15,155 nt of DNA from an uncultured Alphaproteobacteria bacterium (GCA_958448685.1 CAUDEV010000025.1:1-15155); one strand, 5' to 3'. Positions 7,620-14,955 are shown, numbered from the stretch's first letter. The notes: a model not told the origin generated them from the letters alone. A program made the numbers and translations.

Positions 7620-8628
7620 ACAATATAACTTTGAAAATATACAAAAAGAAATCGAAGGTTCTCCAGATGGAATTGGTTATGATATATCTCTTTCAAGAAC
7701 CTATGACGAAATCAAAGAAGCAAAGTTTGAAGAAGATGACACGGTTTCTTTTGGAGTTTGGGAAAGAGATTTAAAAAAAGCAGATTGGCAAAAGGCTTTA
7801 CAATTATGTTTTAATGCCTTAGAAATACAGTCAAAAGATCTCCAAATTGTAGGTTGGTTAATGGAATCTCTGACAACTCTTGAAGGATTTGAAGGCATAT
7901 TAAAATCAATAGAAATACTAGATAAATTCATAAGCAAATTCTGGAATATATGCTATCCAAGAAACGAAGACAATTCTTCAGATGAAGAACAGAAAATAAG
8001 AATATTAAACTGGATTTATAACACAATAGAAAAAACATCAAGATTTATACCATTTATTGAAAATAACACTAATATTTCAATATATGCTTACGATTATGCT
8101 GTTGAAATGAAAAATACCATAATACGTGATCCAAATTCATCAACAGATGTTCTTAATTCTGCAAAAAAAATGAACATGAAAACATTAGAAGAACTTCAAA
8201 ATATAATTAATACCTCTGATTCTTCCTATTTAGAACAAACAAAAAGTATCATAGCTTCCATCAAAACAACTTGCGCAAAATTAAAAGAAACTATATCAAA
8301 ATTCATTTCCGCTCCTGAAATTCCCTTTTGTGATCTTTTAAATAATCTGGAAAAAATCAAAAAAATAGTCTCTTTGAAAAATAAAGAAATTCCTGAAAAA
8401 CCGAAACAAAGTGATATACAAATTATTCAAACTTCAGAAAGAGATTCTATTTATGATGAAATAAACAACCTCGCTCAAAGATTGGCAGTTATTGAAAAGC
8501 ATAGTCCAAGCTCATATATATTGAATCTTGTAGTGTCTTGGAAAAACAAGTCGCTTCTAGAAATCATTGACGATATAAAAACAGGAACTTCAGAATCTCA
8601 TAAATTATTGAAATTTTTAGTAAATTAA
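7609..8628 (+). CDS. tssA: Type VI secretion TssA-like protein (ImpA N-terminal domain)
   Basis: TssA proteins organise baseplate and sheath assembly in type VI secretion. The first 140 or so residues of this 339-residue protein match the ImpA N-terminal domain. SPDGIGYD (18-25) precedes a helix, W60 begins the ADWQKAL helix, KDLQIVGWLMESL is at 76-88, GFEGI is at 93-97, and FWNICYPRNED (111-121) ends near the ILNWI helix. The rest is helical, with a predicted coiled-coil stretch near 275-310, and lacks recognisable further domains. I chose ATG 7609 because a GAGGGG ribosome site (7596-7601) lies 7 bases upstream; a TTG at 7594 has none. It overlaps the dapF stop by 11 bases. No other T6SS gene lies in this window, so function depends on components elsewhere. 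Confidence 0.72.
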   Translation: MGIEQYNFENIQKEIEGSPDGIGYDISLSRTYDEIKEAKFEEDDTVSFGVWERDLKKADWQKALQLCFNALEIQSKDLQIVGWLMESLTTLEGFEGILKSIEILDKFISKFWNICYPRNEDNSSDEEQKIRILNWIYNTIEKTSRFIPFIENNTNISIYAYDYAVEMKNTIIRDPNSSTDVLNSAKKMNMKTLEELQNIINTSDSSYLEQTKSIIASIKTTCAKLKETISKFISAPEIPFCDLLNNLEKIKKIVSLKNKEIPEKPKQSDIQIIQTSERDSIYDEINNLAQRLAVIEKHSPSSYILNLVVSWKNKSLLEIIDDIKTGTSESHKLLKFLVN

Positions 8629-8666
8629 AAAATTTTTCTGAATAATTAACGAATTATTAATTAATT

Positions 8667-8695
8667 TTGCTTAAACTGAAACCATGAACTATAAA
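8667..8695 (+). promoter_or_regulatory. Promoter of the second secreted coiled-coil protein
   Basis: TTGCTT (8667-8672), a 17-base spacer and TATAAA (8690-8695). The start point would be near 8702, so the leader is only about a dozen bases and includes little beyond the ribosome site. It gives this gene a transcript independent of tssA. Confidence 0.65.
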
Positions 8696-8713
8696 AAATA
8701 GAGGTTTTATAAT

Positions 8714-10378
8714 ATGCGTAAATTATTTGTGTCAGCGATAGCTTTATTATTTATTTCTCAATTAGCTATATCTGCTGAATCTGATTCAGATAAAGAAACT
8801 AAAGCAACAGAGGAAAAAGTAATAGAAACTGAATCAGAGGGTTCCGAAAAGTCTGCAGAATCTGAAGAAGTTATAAAAGAAGACCAAAAATCCGAAGAAG
8901 TTGATAAGGATAAAGAGAAAGCAAAATCTGAAGAAACTGATAAAAAAGAAGATGTAGGATCTGAGGATTCAGAAAAAGAAACTGAAAAAGCTTCCAAAGA
9001 AGAAAAAGTAACAGAAACTACTAAAGAGGATGAAGCTGAGAAAAAAACAGAAGCGGCATCTAGTGTAATAGATGCCAAAGATTCAAAAGATGCAGCACTC
9101 CCTGTTGTTGAGTCAAAAGATTTTTTGAAAGAATCAAACAGCGTATTAGCATGTATGAATCCTGATGCACTTGCCGGAGAAGTTGTGGAATTTGAAGGAG
9201 GATACGTTATATTAATCGACGTTCGTGAAGATATTGTAAACGCCTTAATTGAAAAAAATACAGATGCTACTCTCAAATTGTTAACGAAACCAGAGAATTC
9301 TAATCCAACTATTTTACAAATGGTTTCGGGAATGTTGACAACCGCCGTAAATAATATAAATGAGGAAACGATTGAAATATTAAAAAAATTGAACATTGTC
9401 AAAAACGAGACTTTTAAATCATGGCTTGAAAAGAACAATTTGATTGCCAGATACTCCTCCAAAGTTACTGAAGATGAGAAAAAAGATCAATCTTTCGTCG
9501 CAATTCCATTGGTATATTCCGAAAAGGATAATAAAATTACCATTGATTTTTCGATGGCTAAAAGCATCATTCAAGCACGCCTTGACATAGCTTTTCAAAT
9601 CCAGGAATTAGAAAAAAGTGTAAAAGATAAAGTGGAAGAGAGAAACGAAAAAATCAGCCCTGATATGCAAAAAAACTTGGATAAATTGAAGGCTCTTGAG
9701 GCTGAAAATGAAGTTTTGACTAAAAAACTTGAAAATCAAAAAAATAGTGTTTCAAGTGATATAGACCAAAATCAAAAAGCAAAAGCAGAAGCGGAAAAGA
9801 AAAAAGCTGAGATAGAAAAAAAGGTAAAAACCACGGAGAGTAATTTAAAAACAGAACAATCAAATTTGACGAAGTCTCAAAACGATTTAAATCAAACCAG
9901 AAACCAGAAAACGACTCAAGAAACAAGATTAAAAAACTTAAATAACAACAGAACTAAAAATACAGAATTAAGAAAAATGAAAACTGAAACAGGAAATAAA
10001 CGTTTAAATATCAATACAGCAAAATCTCAAACTCAAAGCAAAATTAATACTCTGAAAAATAAAGAGACTTCTATTAATAAAAATATAACTACCAACCAAA
10101 CAAAAATTAAAAATTTCCAAAATGAAATTACGAAATTAAATAAAGAAAAAACTGAGGCAGAAAACGCAATAAAGCAGAGCTCAGAAAAACTAAAAACCTC
10201 ACAATCCAGTATTGATTCAATAGAAGCTTTAAAAACTGCGAACGAGACTCAAATAGCTGAATTAAAAAATAATCCGGATACCATAAAAGCTATGGTATAT
10301 GCTGGAGATATTGATAAAGAAACAGAAGTAATGGTAGATAAATCCGCTGAACTGTTTAGACAATTATTAACAGCATAA
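8714..10378 (+). CDS. Secreted coiled-coil protein with a Glu/Lys/Ser-rich N-terminal region, unknown function
   Basis: I do not recognise this 554-residue protein. A Sec signal peptide ends near residue 20-21 (basic start, core ALLFISQLA, cleavage around AISA). Residues 22-120 are a low-complexity, highly charged stretch of Glu, Lys, Ser, Asp and Thr, likely disordered. A probably folded domain at about 140-295 contains hydrophobic strands (GGYVILIDV) and helices, with a single cysteine at 147. From about 296 to 515 there is a long Lys/Glu/Gln/Asn-rich coiled coil, then a short C-terminal segment. TAGAGG at 8699-8704 gives a ribosome site 9 bases before the ATG. Own promoter and terminator make it a single-gene unit. 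The layout (signal peptide, disordered region, coiled coil) parallels the protein at 2590-4980, though I see no clear sequence homology. A periplasmic, surface or secreted role is inference. Confidence 0.88.
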   Translation: MRKLFVSAIALLFISQLAISAESDSDKETKATEEKVIETESEGSEKSAESEEVIKEDQKSEEVDKDKEKAKSEETDKKEDVGSEDSEKETEKASKEEKVTETTKEDEAEKKTEAASSVIDAKDSKDAALPVVESKDFLKESNSVLACMNPDALAGEVVEFEGGYVILIDVREDIVNALIEKNTDATLKLLTKPENSNPTILQMVSGMLTTAVNNINEETIEILKKLNIVKNETFKSWLEKNNLIARYSSKVTEDEKKDQSFVAIPLVYSEKDNKITIDFSMAKSIIQARLDIAFQIQELEKSVKDKVEERNEKISPDMQKNLDKLKALEAENEVLTKKLENQKNSVSSDIDQNQKAKAEAEKKKAEIEKKVKTTESNLKTEQSNLTKSQNDLNQTRNQKTTQETRLKNLNNNRTKNTELRKMKTETGNKRLNINTAKSQTQSKINTLKNKETSINKNITTNQTKIKNFQNEITKLNKEKTEAENAIKQSSEKLKTSQSSIDSIEALKTANETQIAELKNNPDTIKAMVYAGDIDKETEVMVDKSAELFRQLLTA

Positions 10379-10395
10379 TTGATCAAAGACAACAT

Positions 10396-10423
10396 AGAAA
10401 GAGGGAATCTATCCCTCTTTCTT
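10396..10423 (+). terminator. Rho-independent terminator of the secreted protein gene
   Basis: A perfect 11-base-pair stem (10396-10406 with 10412-10422), a 5-base loop, and a short T-rich end (TTTCTT). It lies 18 bases after the stop codon. The T tract is modest, but the stem is the strongest in the window. Confidence 0.8.
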
Positions 10424-10515
10424 AAGGCTTAGTATTATATCACAATTGCTGATATATTTTATTCCATTTATAGAAATTTGTTAAAATTCGAAGTTATAGA
10501 CTCTTTTTCTGAACA

Positions 10516-11468
10516 TTATACAAATTCAAACAGATATGAGACAAATATGGTAAAGGAAAATAGGATAGTTAACTGCGAGTAAATTATACCCCAACTTTGA
10601 ACTTTAGTGGTCCATTTTTTCTCTATCTTTAATATCCCTAGAAATAAGCTCTTTGCCAACGATTCCTCACTCGGAAATGTAGGCTTGTTTTTCGTATATT
10701 TCCTCATATTTCGATTAAACGATTCTATCGGATTTGTCGTATAAATAAGCCTCCTTATTTCTTCAGGATACTTCCAAAATGTTGATAATTCACCCCTATT
10801 ATCTATCCAACTTTTTGCAATATACGAATATTTCTTATCCCACTTTTCCCCAAATTCAGTTAGGTTTTGAACCCCTATTTCAGCATTCGGAGCCTTATAA
10901 ATACTCTTCAAATCATTGCGAACTCCCTTAAATCCTTATAAGATACGTGTTTCACAGATTTTCTTATTTGATGAACTATGCAACTTTCACCCCCTCATAT
11001 ATGTAAACCATGAATACCACCGCATACACAGATTTCAGAGGCCTACTTTGCCAATCTTTTTCATATCACTTATAAACCCTGGTTTGTTATGTTCGAAATA
11101 GTCTCTGCAGACACATAAAACCCGTATAATTCCTGGATGTTATCGGAGATATCTCTAGTACTCATTCCACAACCATAAAATGATATATTATCTTCTATTT
11201 TTATCACGAGGAACATTGAGTTTTAATGATCCATTACGATAGCTATCAGATTCTTCAGGCCTCATAGAACTCTTTGCAAAAGCAAGGTGTTCTTTAAGTT
11301 TCTTCTCATAAAGCATTTCAATAAGCATCTTTTTTTCATGTCTCTCATAACGCAATCACCCTCAGCTAAATCCTTTTTTTCAGAATTACATTTTTTATTT
11401 TATCTTATCTCCTTATTCCCTGTTTGCACAAATCTCTGGATGATCTCTCGTCCACATTCCTCCGGCAA
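10516..11468 (-). pseudogene. IS256-family transposase, multiply disrupted
   Basis: Fragments of the DDE transposase can be read in order but in different frames. Near 11320-11200 is an N-terminal piece (EKKLKEHLAFAK, then LNVPRDKN). Near 11160-11090 is GMSTRDISDNIQELYG followed by ETISNITN. Near 11045-11000 is PLKSVYAVVFM, corresponding to the segment with the first catalytic Asp, whose Asp-containing part is changed or lost. After a large deletion come SCIVHQIRKSVKHVSYKD (about 10990-10930) and, one base out of frame, the C-terminal piece open from 10911 (KSIYKAPN, WDKKYSYIAKSW, then IYTTNPIESFNRNMRK, which holds the catalytic Glu). The last piece runs through the element end before a stop at 10516. 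Stops, frameshifts and the deletion make it non-functional. The C-terminal piece alone can look like a 131-residue gene. Confidence 0.88.
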
Positions 11469-11537
11469 GGTTATACTTTTTATTATATATTAAATCTATA
11501 CTAGGAAACTCTTATCTCATATCTTATGAATTAATAC
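10518..11537 (-). mobile_element. Decayed IS256-family insertion sequence (copy 1)
   Basis: This remnant of about 1.0 kb carries a broken IS256-type transposase on the minus strand and recognisable ends. The high end, read inward from 11537, begins GTATTAATTCATAAGATATG. The second copy at 14999 reads almost the same over 37 bases (33 identical). The low end is degraded, but AGATATGAGACAA at 10532-10544 is intact in the expected inward orientation. IS256-family elements are usually 1.3-1.5 kb, so several hundred bases have been lost internally. I could not find a target-site duplication. The element lies between the terminator at 10396-10423 and the rpmB promoter at 11554. Confidence 0.85.
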
Positions 11538-11553
11538 AATCAGTTTTAATGAG

Positions 11554-11582
11554 TTGACAATTAAGTAACAAAAAGATATACT
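11554..11582 (+). promoter_or_regulatory. Strong promoter of rpmB-secB
   Basis: Consensus TTGACA (11554-11559), exactly 17 bases, then TATACT (11577-11582), one base from TATAAT. It is the best promoter in the window, as expected for a ribosomal protein gene. The start point near 11589 leaves a leader of about 27 bases. The IS end lies 16 bases upstream of the -35. Confidence 0.85.
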
Positions 11583-11615
11583 AAAATAAGCTTATATAGG
11601 GAATTTATTAAATTT

Positions 11616-11894
11616 ATGTCTAGAAAATGTGAATTAACAGGGAAAACTGTTCAATATGGTTGTAATGTAAGCCATGCAAATAATCATTCTTCCAGAAGAT
11701 TTCTTCCGAACTTACAAAATGTTTCTTTTTTAAGTGAGACTTTGGGACACACTGTGAGCTTTCGGGTAACTGCAAGCGGTATCAGAACAGTCGAATCAAA
11801 AGGGGGGTTAGATAATTATCTTCTTAATACTTGTGATTGCAAATTAAGTAAAAAAGCTCAATCTTTAAAGAAAACAATAAAGTCTAAGAAATAG
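11616..11894 (+). CDS. rpmB: 50S ribosomal protein L28
   Basis: L28 is a small basic protein of the large ribosomal subunit. The 92-residue sequence is a clear match: it opens SRKCELTGK, then VSHANNHSSRRFLPNLQNV (about 19-37), then the strand with FRVTASGIRTVE and the GGLDNYLL helix (64-71). The conserved NVSHANN and RRFLPNLQ motifs and the roughly 90-residue length are of the alphaproteobacterial kind (gammaproteobacterial L28 is about 78). A Lys-rich tail ends the protein. It follows the strong promoter directly, with only a weak ribosome site (AGGGA around 11598-11602, farther from the ATG than usual). secB starts 14 bases after the stop, so the two share a transcript. Confidence 0.96.
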   Translation: MSRKCELTGKTVQYGCNVSHANNHSSRRFLPNLQNVSFLSETLGHTVSFRVTASGIRTVESKGGLDNYLLNTCDCKLSKKAQSLKKTIKSKK

Positions 11895-11908
11895 AAGGAG
11901 AATTATAT

Positions 11909-12403
11909 ATGGCAGATACCCAAGAACAAACAGTAAACAGCCAGTATCCTTTCTATATACATGATCAATATGTAAAGGATATTTCTTTTGAGAATCCAAA
12001 TTATTTAATAAAATATACGGAAAAAGATAAGCAACCGGAAGTATCGGTTAATGTTGAAACTCATGTTGCAAAATTAAATGATGATAATTATGAAGTTGCA
12101 ATGAATATAACAGCGAAATCTTTAATAGAAGATAAGACTGTGTTTGTTCTGGAATTGACTTATGCTGCGCTTGTTTCTGTTGCAAAAGATTTGAAACAAG
12201 ATGTCCTTGAACCTGTTTTATTAGTTCATTGTCCGTTTTTAATGTTTCCGTTTGCAAGGGAAATAGTTGCAACAGTGACAAGAACCGGTGGATATCCTCC
12301 TCTCATGATTGATCCTATTGATTTTGCAAATCTTTATTTGGAAAAGAAAAAAGAAACAGAATCAAAAGAAAAATCAAAGAAAGAGGCAAAAAAATCTGAA
12401 TAA
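11909..12403 (+). CDS. secB: Protein-export chaperone SecB
   Basis: SecB keeps presecretory proteins unfolded and hands them to SecA. The 164-residue protein has the SecB fold order: QYVKDISFENPN near the start (20-31), central strands (VNVETHVAKL, YEVAMNITAK), and the highly conserved CPFLMFPFAREIVATVTRTG (108-127) followed by PPLMIDPIDFANLY (130-143). Length is normal. The last 20 or so residues are almost all Lys, Glu and Ser. GAAGGAG lies 8 bases before the ATG. It is the second gene of the rpmB transcript and is followed by a hairpin shared with the convergent ruvA. Signal peptides on the two large secreted proteins of the window make them candidate clients, which is inference. Confidence 0.97.
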   Translation: MADTQEQTVNSQYPFYIHDQYVKDISFENPNYLIKYTEKDKQPEVSVNVETHVAKLNDDNYEVAMNITAKSLIEDKTVFVLELTYAALVSVAKDLKQDVLEPVLLVHCPFLMFPFAREIVATVTRTGGYPPLMIDPIDFANLYLEKKKETESKEKSKKEAKKSE

Positions 12404-12433
12404 TAAACTGAGGAGTGGAAATCTCCTCTTATT
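12402..12433. terminator. Bidirectional terminator between secB and ruvA
   Basis: GAGGAG (12410-12415) pairs with CTCCTC (12423-12428) around a 7-base loop. AATAA (12402-12406) can add to the stem by pairing with TTATT (12429-12433) across a three-base bulge. On the plus strand TTATT follows the GC stem. On the minus strand the stem is followed by an AT-rich stretch and a T7 run within the secB end. It probably separates the two convergent operons. Confidence 0.6.
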
Positions 12434-13010
12434 GATTAATCTCTTTTAGACATTCTACGATTAATTCATTTGTTGGAGTGTTTATTCCAAGTTTTTTATA
12501 GACATTTATTATAGTTTTTTGGACAACAGATTTTTGGTATCCGAGACTGATTAATCCTAACACAGCATCATTAATATTTTCATTAGATTTATCATAGACA
12601 TCTTTTATTTTCGATATGTTTTTGTCTTTAAGTTCTAATAAAATTCTCTCAGCTGTTTTTTTCCCAACTCCTGGAACTTTGCATAATATAGAAGAATCTT
12701 GAGTTGCAATAGAAGTTGCCAATTCTTCCAGCGATATTGCAGATAGAATCCCCATAGCTGATTTTATTCCAATTCCAGGAACTTCCATTAGTATTTTAAA
12801 AGCATTCTTTTCATCTTCATATTGAAATCCGCAAAGAAATTGATTTTCCTGTTTAAATATGTGTGAAATTTTGAGAGAAAATTTTTCTCCCATTTTAAGT
12901 AAGTTTTTTAATTTGGATGTAATAAACACCTGATATCCAATTCCACCAATATCTATAATAATAGAATCTTCAAGAATTTCGTCAATAACGCCTGTTAATT
13001 TTGCAATCAT
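12429..13010 (-). CDS. ruvA: Holliday junction DNA helicase subunit RuvA
   Basis: RuvA binds four-way junctions as a tetramer and loads the RuvB motor for branch migration. The 193-residue protein has the three usual domains: an OB-fold start (MIAKLTGVIDEI, then DIGGIGYQV at 20-28), two helix-hairpin-helix motifs (VPGIGIKSA at 77-85 and VPGVGKKTA at 112-120), and the RuvB-binding domain III (about 146-193, with ALGSLGY-like VLGLISLGYQ). A flexible acidic linker joins them. Length is slightly below E. coli RuvA (203). Its ATG abuts the stop of the preceding frame (TAAATG) with no clear Shine-Dalgarno, so translation is probably coupled. ruvB and ruvC are absent here, unlike the common ruvCAB order. 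Confidence 0.96.
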   Translation of the reverse strand: MIAKLTGVIDEILEDSIIIDIGGIGYQVFITSKLKNLLKMGEKFSLKISHIFKQENQFLCGFQYEDEKNAFKILMEVPGIGIKSAMGILSAISLEELATSIATQDSSILCKVPGVGKKTAERILLELKDKNISKIKDVYDKSNENINDAVLGLISLGYQKSVVQKTIINVYKKLGINTPTNELIVECLKEINQ

Positions 13011-13715
13011 TTATTTTCTACAACAAGTACAATTTTCACAACCAACATGTTTTTTATTGATAACAGAGAATCCATGACCAAAACTATTTTCAACAAGATC
13101 TATTTCAACTCCGTCTATCAGAAGTTCAATTTTTGGATCATAGAAAAACATAAGTTCAGATATATCAATTTTAGACTTTGTTTCGTCATCTTCTTTTTGA
13201 TATCCTAAAGCATAATCTATTCCAGAACATCCTCCCGAAAGAACCGTTATATTTATGCCAATTCCTCCATGCTCTTTTAATAGTTCTTTTAGTTTTTGAA
13301 TTGCTTTTGGTGTTATTGTTATCATTTTATTTTCCTTATTCTTTTTTGATAAATAGTTATTAACAGCAGCTTCAATAGCTTCTTTAGCCAGAACAGAACA
13401 ATGTCTTTTTATTTCTGTCAATTCCAATGAGTCTGCAACTTCTGCGTTTTTGATTTTCAAGGCACTTTCAATTGTCATTCCTTTCAAACGAGTTGTTACA
13501 AGTTCCATGGAAGCAATCGCAGAAACACAACCGAAAACTTTATATTTTGCATTAAAAATATTATCATTTTCATCAAAATATAACTGCAACTTCATAACAT
13601 CTCCGCATAAAGGAGAACCAACTATTCCTGTTCCGACATTTGGTAAGTTTTCATCGTATTCACCTATGTTTTTCATTTTTTCATAGTATTCTAAAGTCTT
13701 TTGGCTATATTCCAT
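13011..13715 (-). CDS. iscU-iscA: IscU and IscA in one open frame (apparent scaffold/A-type carrier fusion)
   Basis: Residues 1-125 are IscU, the scaffold on which IscS-derived sulfur and iron form a cluster. The three cluster cysteines are at 37 (LCGDV), 63 (FGCVSA) and 106 (KRHCSV), with Asp39 beside the first. The usual LPPVK chaperone-binding motif is LTEIK. Residues 131-234 are an A-type carrier (IscA), with Cys in GGCSG and a Cys-rich end (GCENCTCCRK) where family members have CGC. IscU normally has about 128 residues and IscA about 107, so both parts are complete and the linker is only a few residues. The linker codes for a ribosome site and the ATG of IscA (13325). AAGGAG lies 6 bases before the IscU ATG, which overlaps the iscS stop by 11 bases. 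Whether the product is one protein or two is unresolved; see the site at 13336-13347. Confidence 0.88.
   Translation of the reverse strand: MEYSQKTLEYYEKMKNIGEYDENLPNVGTGIVGSPLCGDVMKLQLYFDENDNIFNAKYKVFGCVSAIASMELVTTRLKGMTIESALKIKNAEVADSLELTEIKRHCSVLAKEAIEAAVNNYLSKKNKENKMITITPKAIQKLKELLKEHGGIGINITVLSGGCSGIDYALGYQKEDDETKSKIDISELMFFYDPKIELLIDGVEIDLVENSFGHGFSVINKKHVGCENCTCCRK
13323..13347 (-). other. IscU/IscA junction: A AAA AAG run, hidden stop, internal ribosome site and ATG
   Basis: On the minus strand the codons read TCA AAA AAG AAT AAG. The heptamer A AAA AAG (13347-13341) is in the register needed for -1 slippage. After such a slip the next codons are GAA then TAA (13338-13336), which would end IscU at 126 residues. 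The TAA overlaps TAAGGA (13338-13333), a good Shine-Dalgarno 7 bases before ATG (13325-13323), which would start a 104-residue IscA. One extra A in the run gives the same two-gene result. I see no downstream hairpin or upstream ribosome-like stimulator like those at dnaX. Confidence 0.7.
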
Positions 13716-14928
13716 TTTGACTCCTTCTTTTGAAAATATTATCTATATCCATGCCTGATTTTATCATATCCCAAATAGGACTCATTTTTCGTAGTTTTTT
13801 TGTAGCTTTTGTTAAATCTTCTATCGCTATTTTTATATCTGATTCTGAAGTTAGTTTTCCAATAGTTATTCTTAAAGAAGACTGAGCGATATCTGGGGAA
13901 ATTCCCATAGCATCCAACACGTGAGAAATCGATAATTTGTTCGAGGTGCAGGCAGATCCTGAAGAAACAGCTATTCTTTTGGATTCCATCATTAAAGCTT
14001 CTCCTTCACATCCTCTGAAACTTATATTAACAATTCCAGGATAATTATGTCTCTCAGATCCATTTATATATATTTCATCAAGTTCTGAAGTTATTCCTTC
14101 GATTAGTGTTTTTCGGAGTTTGGTAATATGCTCCAAATTTTTATCTATTGCAGTAGATGCTATTTCTGCGGCTTTTCCAAATCCAACGCATAAAGCAACG
14201 GGAATTGTTCCTGCTCGAATTCCAAATTCAACTTCATGATTTGCTCTTGGAACTCTTAAATACTTCATATTCGATTTCTTACAAAACAAAATACCGATGC
14301 CTTTTGGTCCATAAATTTTGTGTCCTGAGGCGCTCATAAAATCTATATCAAGATCTTTAACGTCTATATGTAATTTCCCAAAAGCCTGAGTCGCATCAAC
14401 ATGAATTAATATACCTTTTTTGTGACAGATTTCTGTTATTTTCTTTATATCTTGTAAAACTCCTGTTTCGTTATTCACCATACAAACCGAAAACAACACT
14501 GTATTCTCAGGAAGATTATTTTCAAGATTATCAATATCCAATAATCCATCTTTTTTAACTTCGACAAAGTTTAATTCAAATCCTTCAAATTTTATTAGAT
14601 TCGCAGTATCAAGGGTTGCTTTATGCTCGGTTTTTAAAGTTGTTAATCCATTTTTTCCATTTACTGAAACAGATTTCATAGTTCGTAGTAGTACTATCTG
14701 GGTAGATTGAGTAGCCCCGCTTGTGAAGATTATTTCATCAAACTCCGAATTAATAAGATCTTGTATTCTGCCTCTTGCTTTGTCTAATGCTGTTTTTGCT
14801 TTTATGCCATAGGTATGTAATGAATTCGGATTTCCAAATATATCAGAAAAGTAAGGAAGCATTTCATTCACAACTTCAGGATCACAAGGAGTTGTAGAAG
14901 CATAGTCTAAATATATAATGTCTTGCAT
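13705..14928 (-). CDS. iscS: Cysteine desulfurase IscS
   Basis: IscS is a PLP enzyme that takes sulfur from cysteine as a persulfide and passes it to IscU and other acceptors. The 407-residue protein (E. coli 404) shows YLDYASTTP at the start, the phosphate-binding SGAT (70-73), His102 (EHKATLD), Asp178 and Gln181 (HVDATQ), the PLP-binding Lys204 (SGHKIYGPKG), and the sulfur-carrying Cys327 (SSGSACTS). Its WDMIKSGMDI end is typical of the IscS subgroup. The segment before RAGT reads PRANHEVEFGI (227-237) instead of the usual GGGxERGMRSGT. ATG 14928 was chosen because AAGGAAA lies just upstream; a TTG at 14943 would place that ribosome site inside the coding region. It begins the operon iscS-iscU/iscA-ruvA. 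iscR, hscBA and fdx are not present. Confidence 0.96.
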   Translation of the reverse strand: MQDIIYLDYASTTPCDPEVVNEMLPYFSDIFGNPNSLHTYGIKAKTALDKARGRIQDLINSEFDEIIFTSGATQSTQIVLLRTMKSVSVNGKNGLTTLKTEHKATLDTANLIKFEGFELNFVEVKKDGLLDIDNLENNLPENTVLFSVCMVNNETGVLQDIKKITEICHKKGILIHVDATQAFGKLHIDVKDLDIDFMSASGHKIYGPKGIGILFCKKSNMKYLRVPRANHEVEFGIRAGTIPVALCVGFGKAAEIASTAIDKNLEHITKLRKTLIEGITSELDEIYINGSERHNYPGIVNISFRGCEGEALMMESKRIAVSSGSACTSNKLSISHVLDAMGISPDIAQSSLRITIGKLTSESDIKIAIEDLTKATKKLRKMSPIWDMIKSGMDIDNIFKRRSQNGI

Positions 14929-14955
14929 ATTTATTTCCTTCAAACATTCAAACTA

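Noticed and set aside
8641..8658. Hairpin AATAATT/AATTATT after tssA as a terminator
   Set aside because: The stem is entirely A-T, seven pairs long, and expected often by chance in DNA this AT-rich.
8758..9462. A 234-codon open frame on the minus strand opposite the secreted coiled-coil gene
   Set aside because: It is a Ser/Phe-rich antisense image of the Glu/Lys/Ser-rich region, has no ribosome site, and lies within a well-supported plus-strand gene with its own promoter and terminator.
10516..10911. A stand-alone 131-residue gene
   Set aside because: It is only the C-terminal third of an IS256 transposase; the preceding parts are present upstream in other frames, and the frame runs through the element end.
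10916..11493. Two plus-strand open frames of about 60-70 codons over the IS remnant
   Set aside because: The transposase fragments read clearly on the opposite strand; these frames have no ribosome site and no family resemblance.
10509..11546. Target-site duplication around IS copy 1
   Set aside because: The flanks share only ATACAA-like bases in offset positions; no matching 8-9 base repeat directly abuts the ends.
13178..13686. Plus-strand open frames opposite the isc genes
   Set aside because: They lie within strongly supported iscU/iscA coding sequence, lack ribosome sites and resemble nothing.
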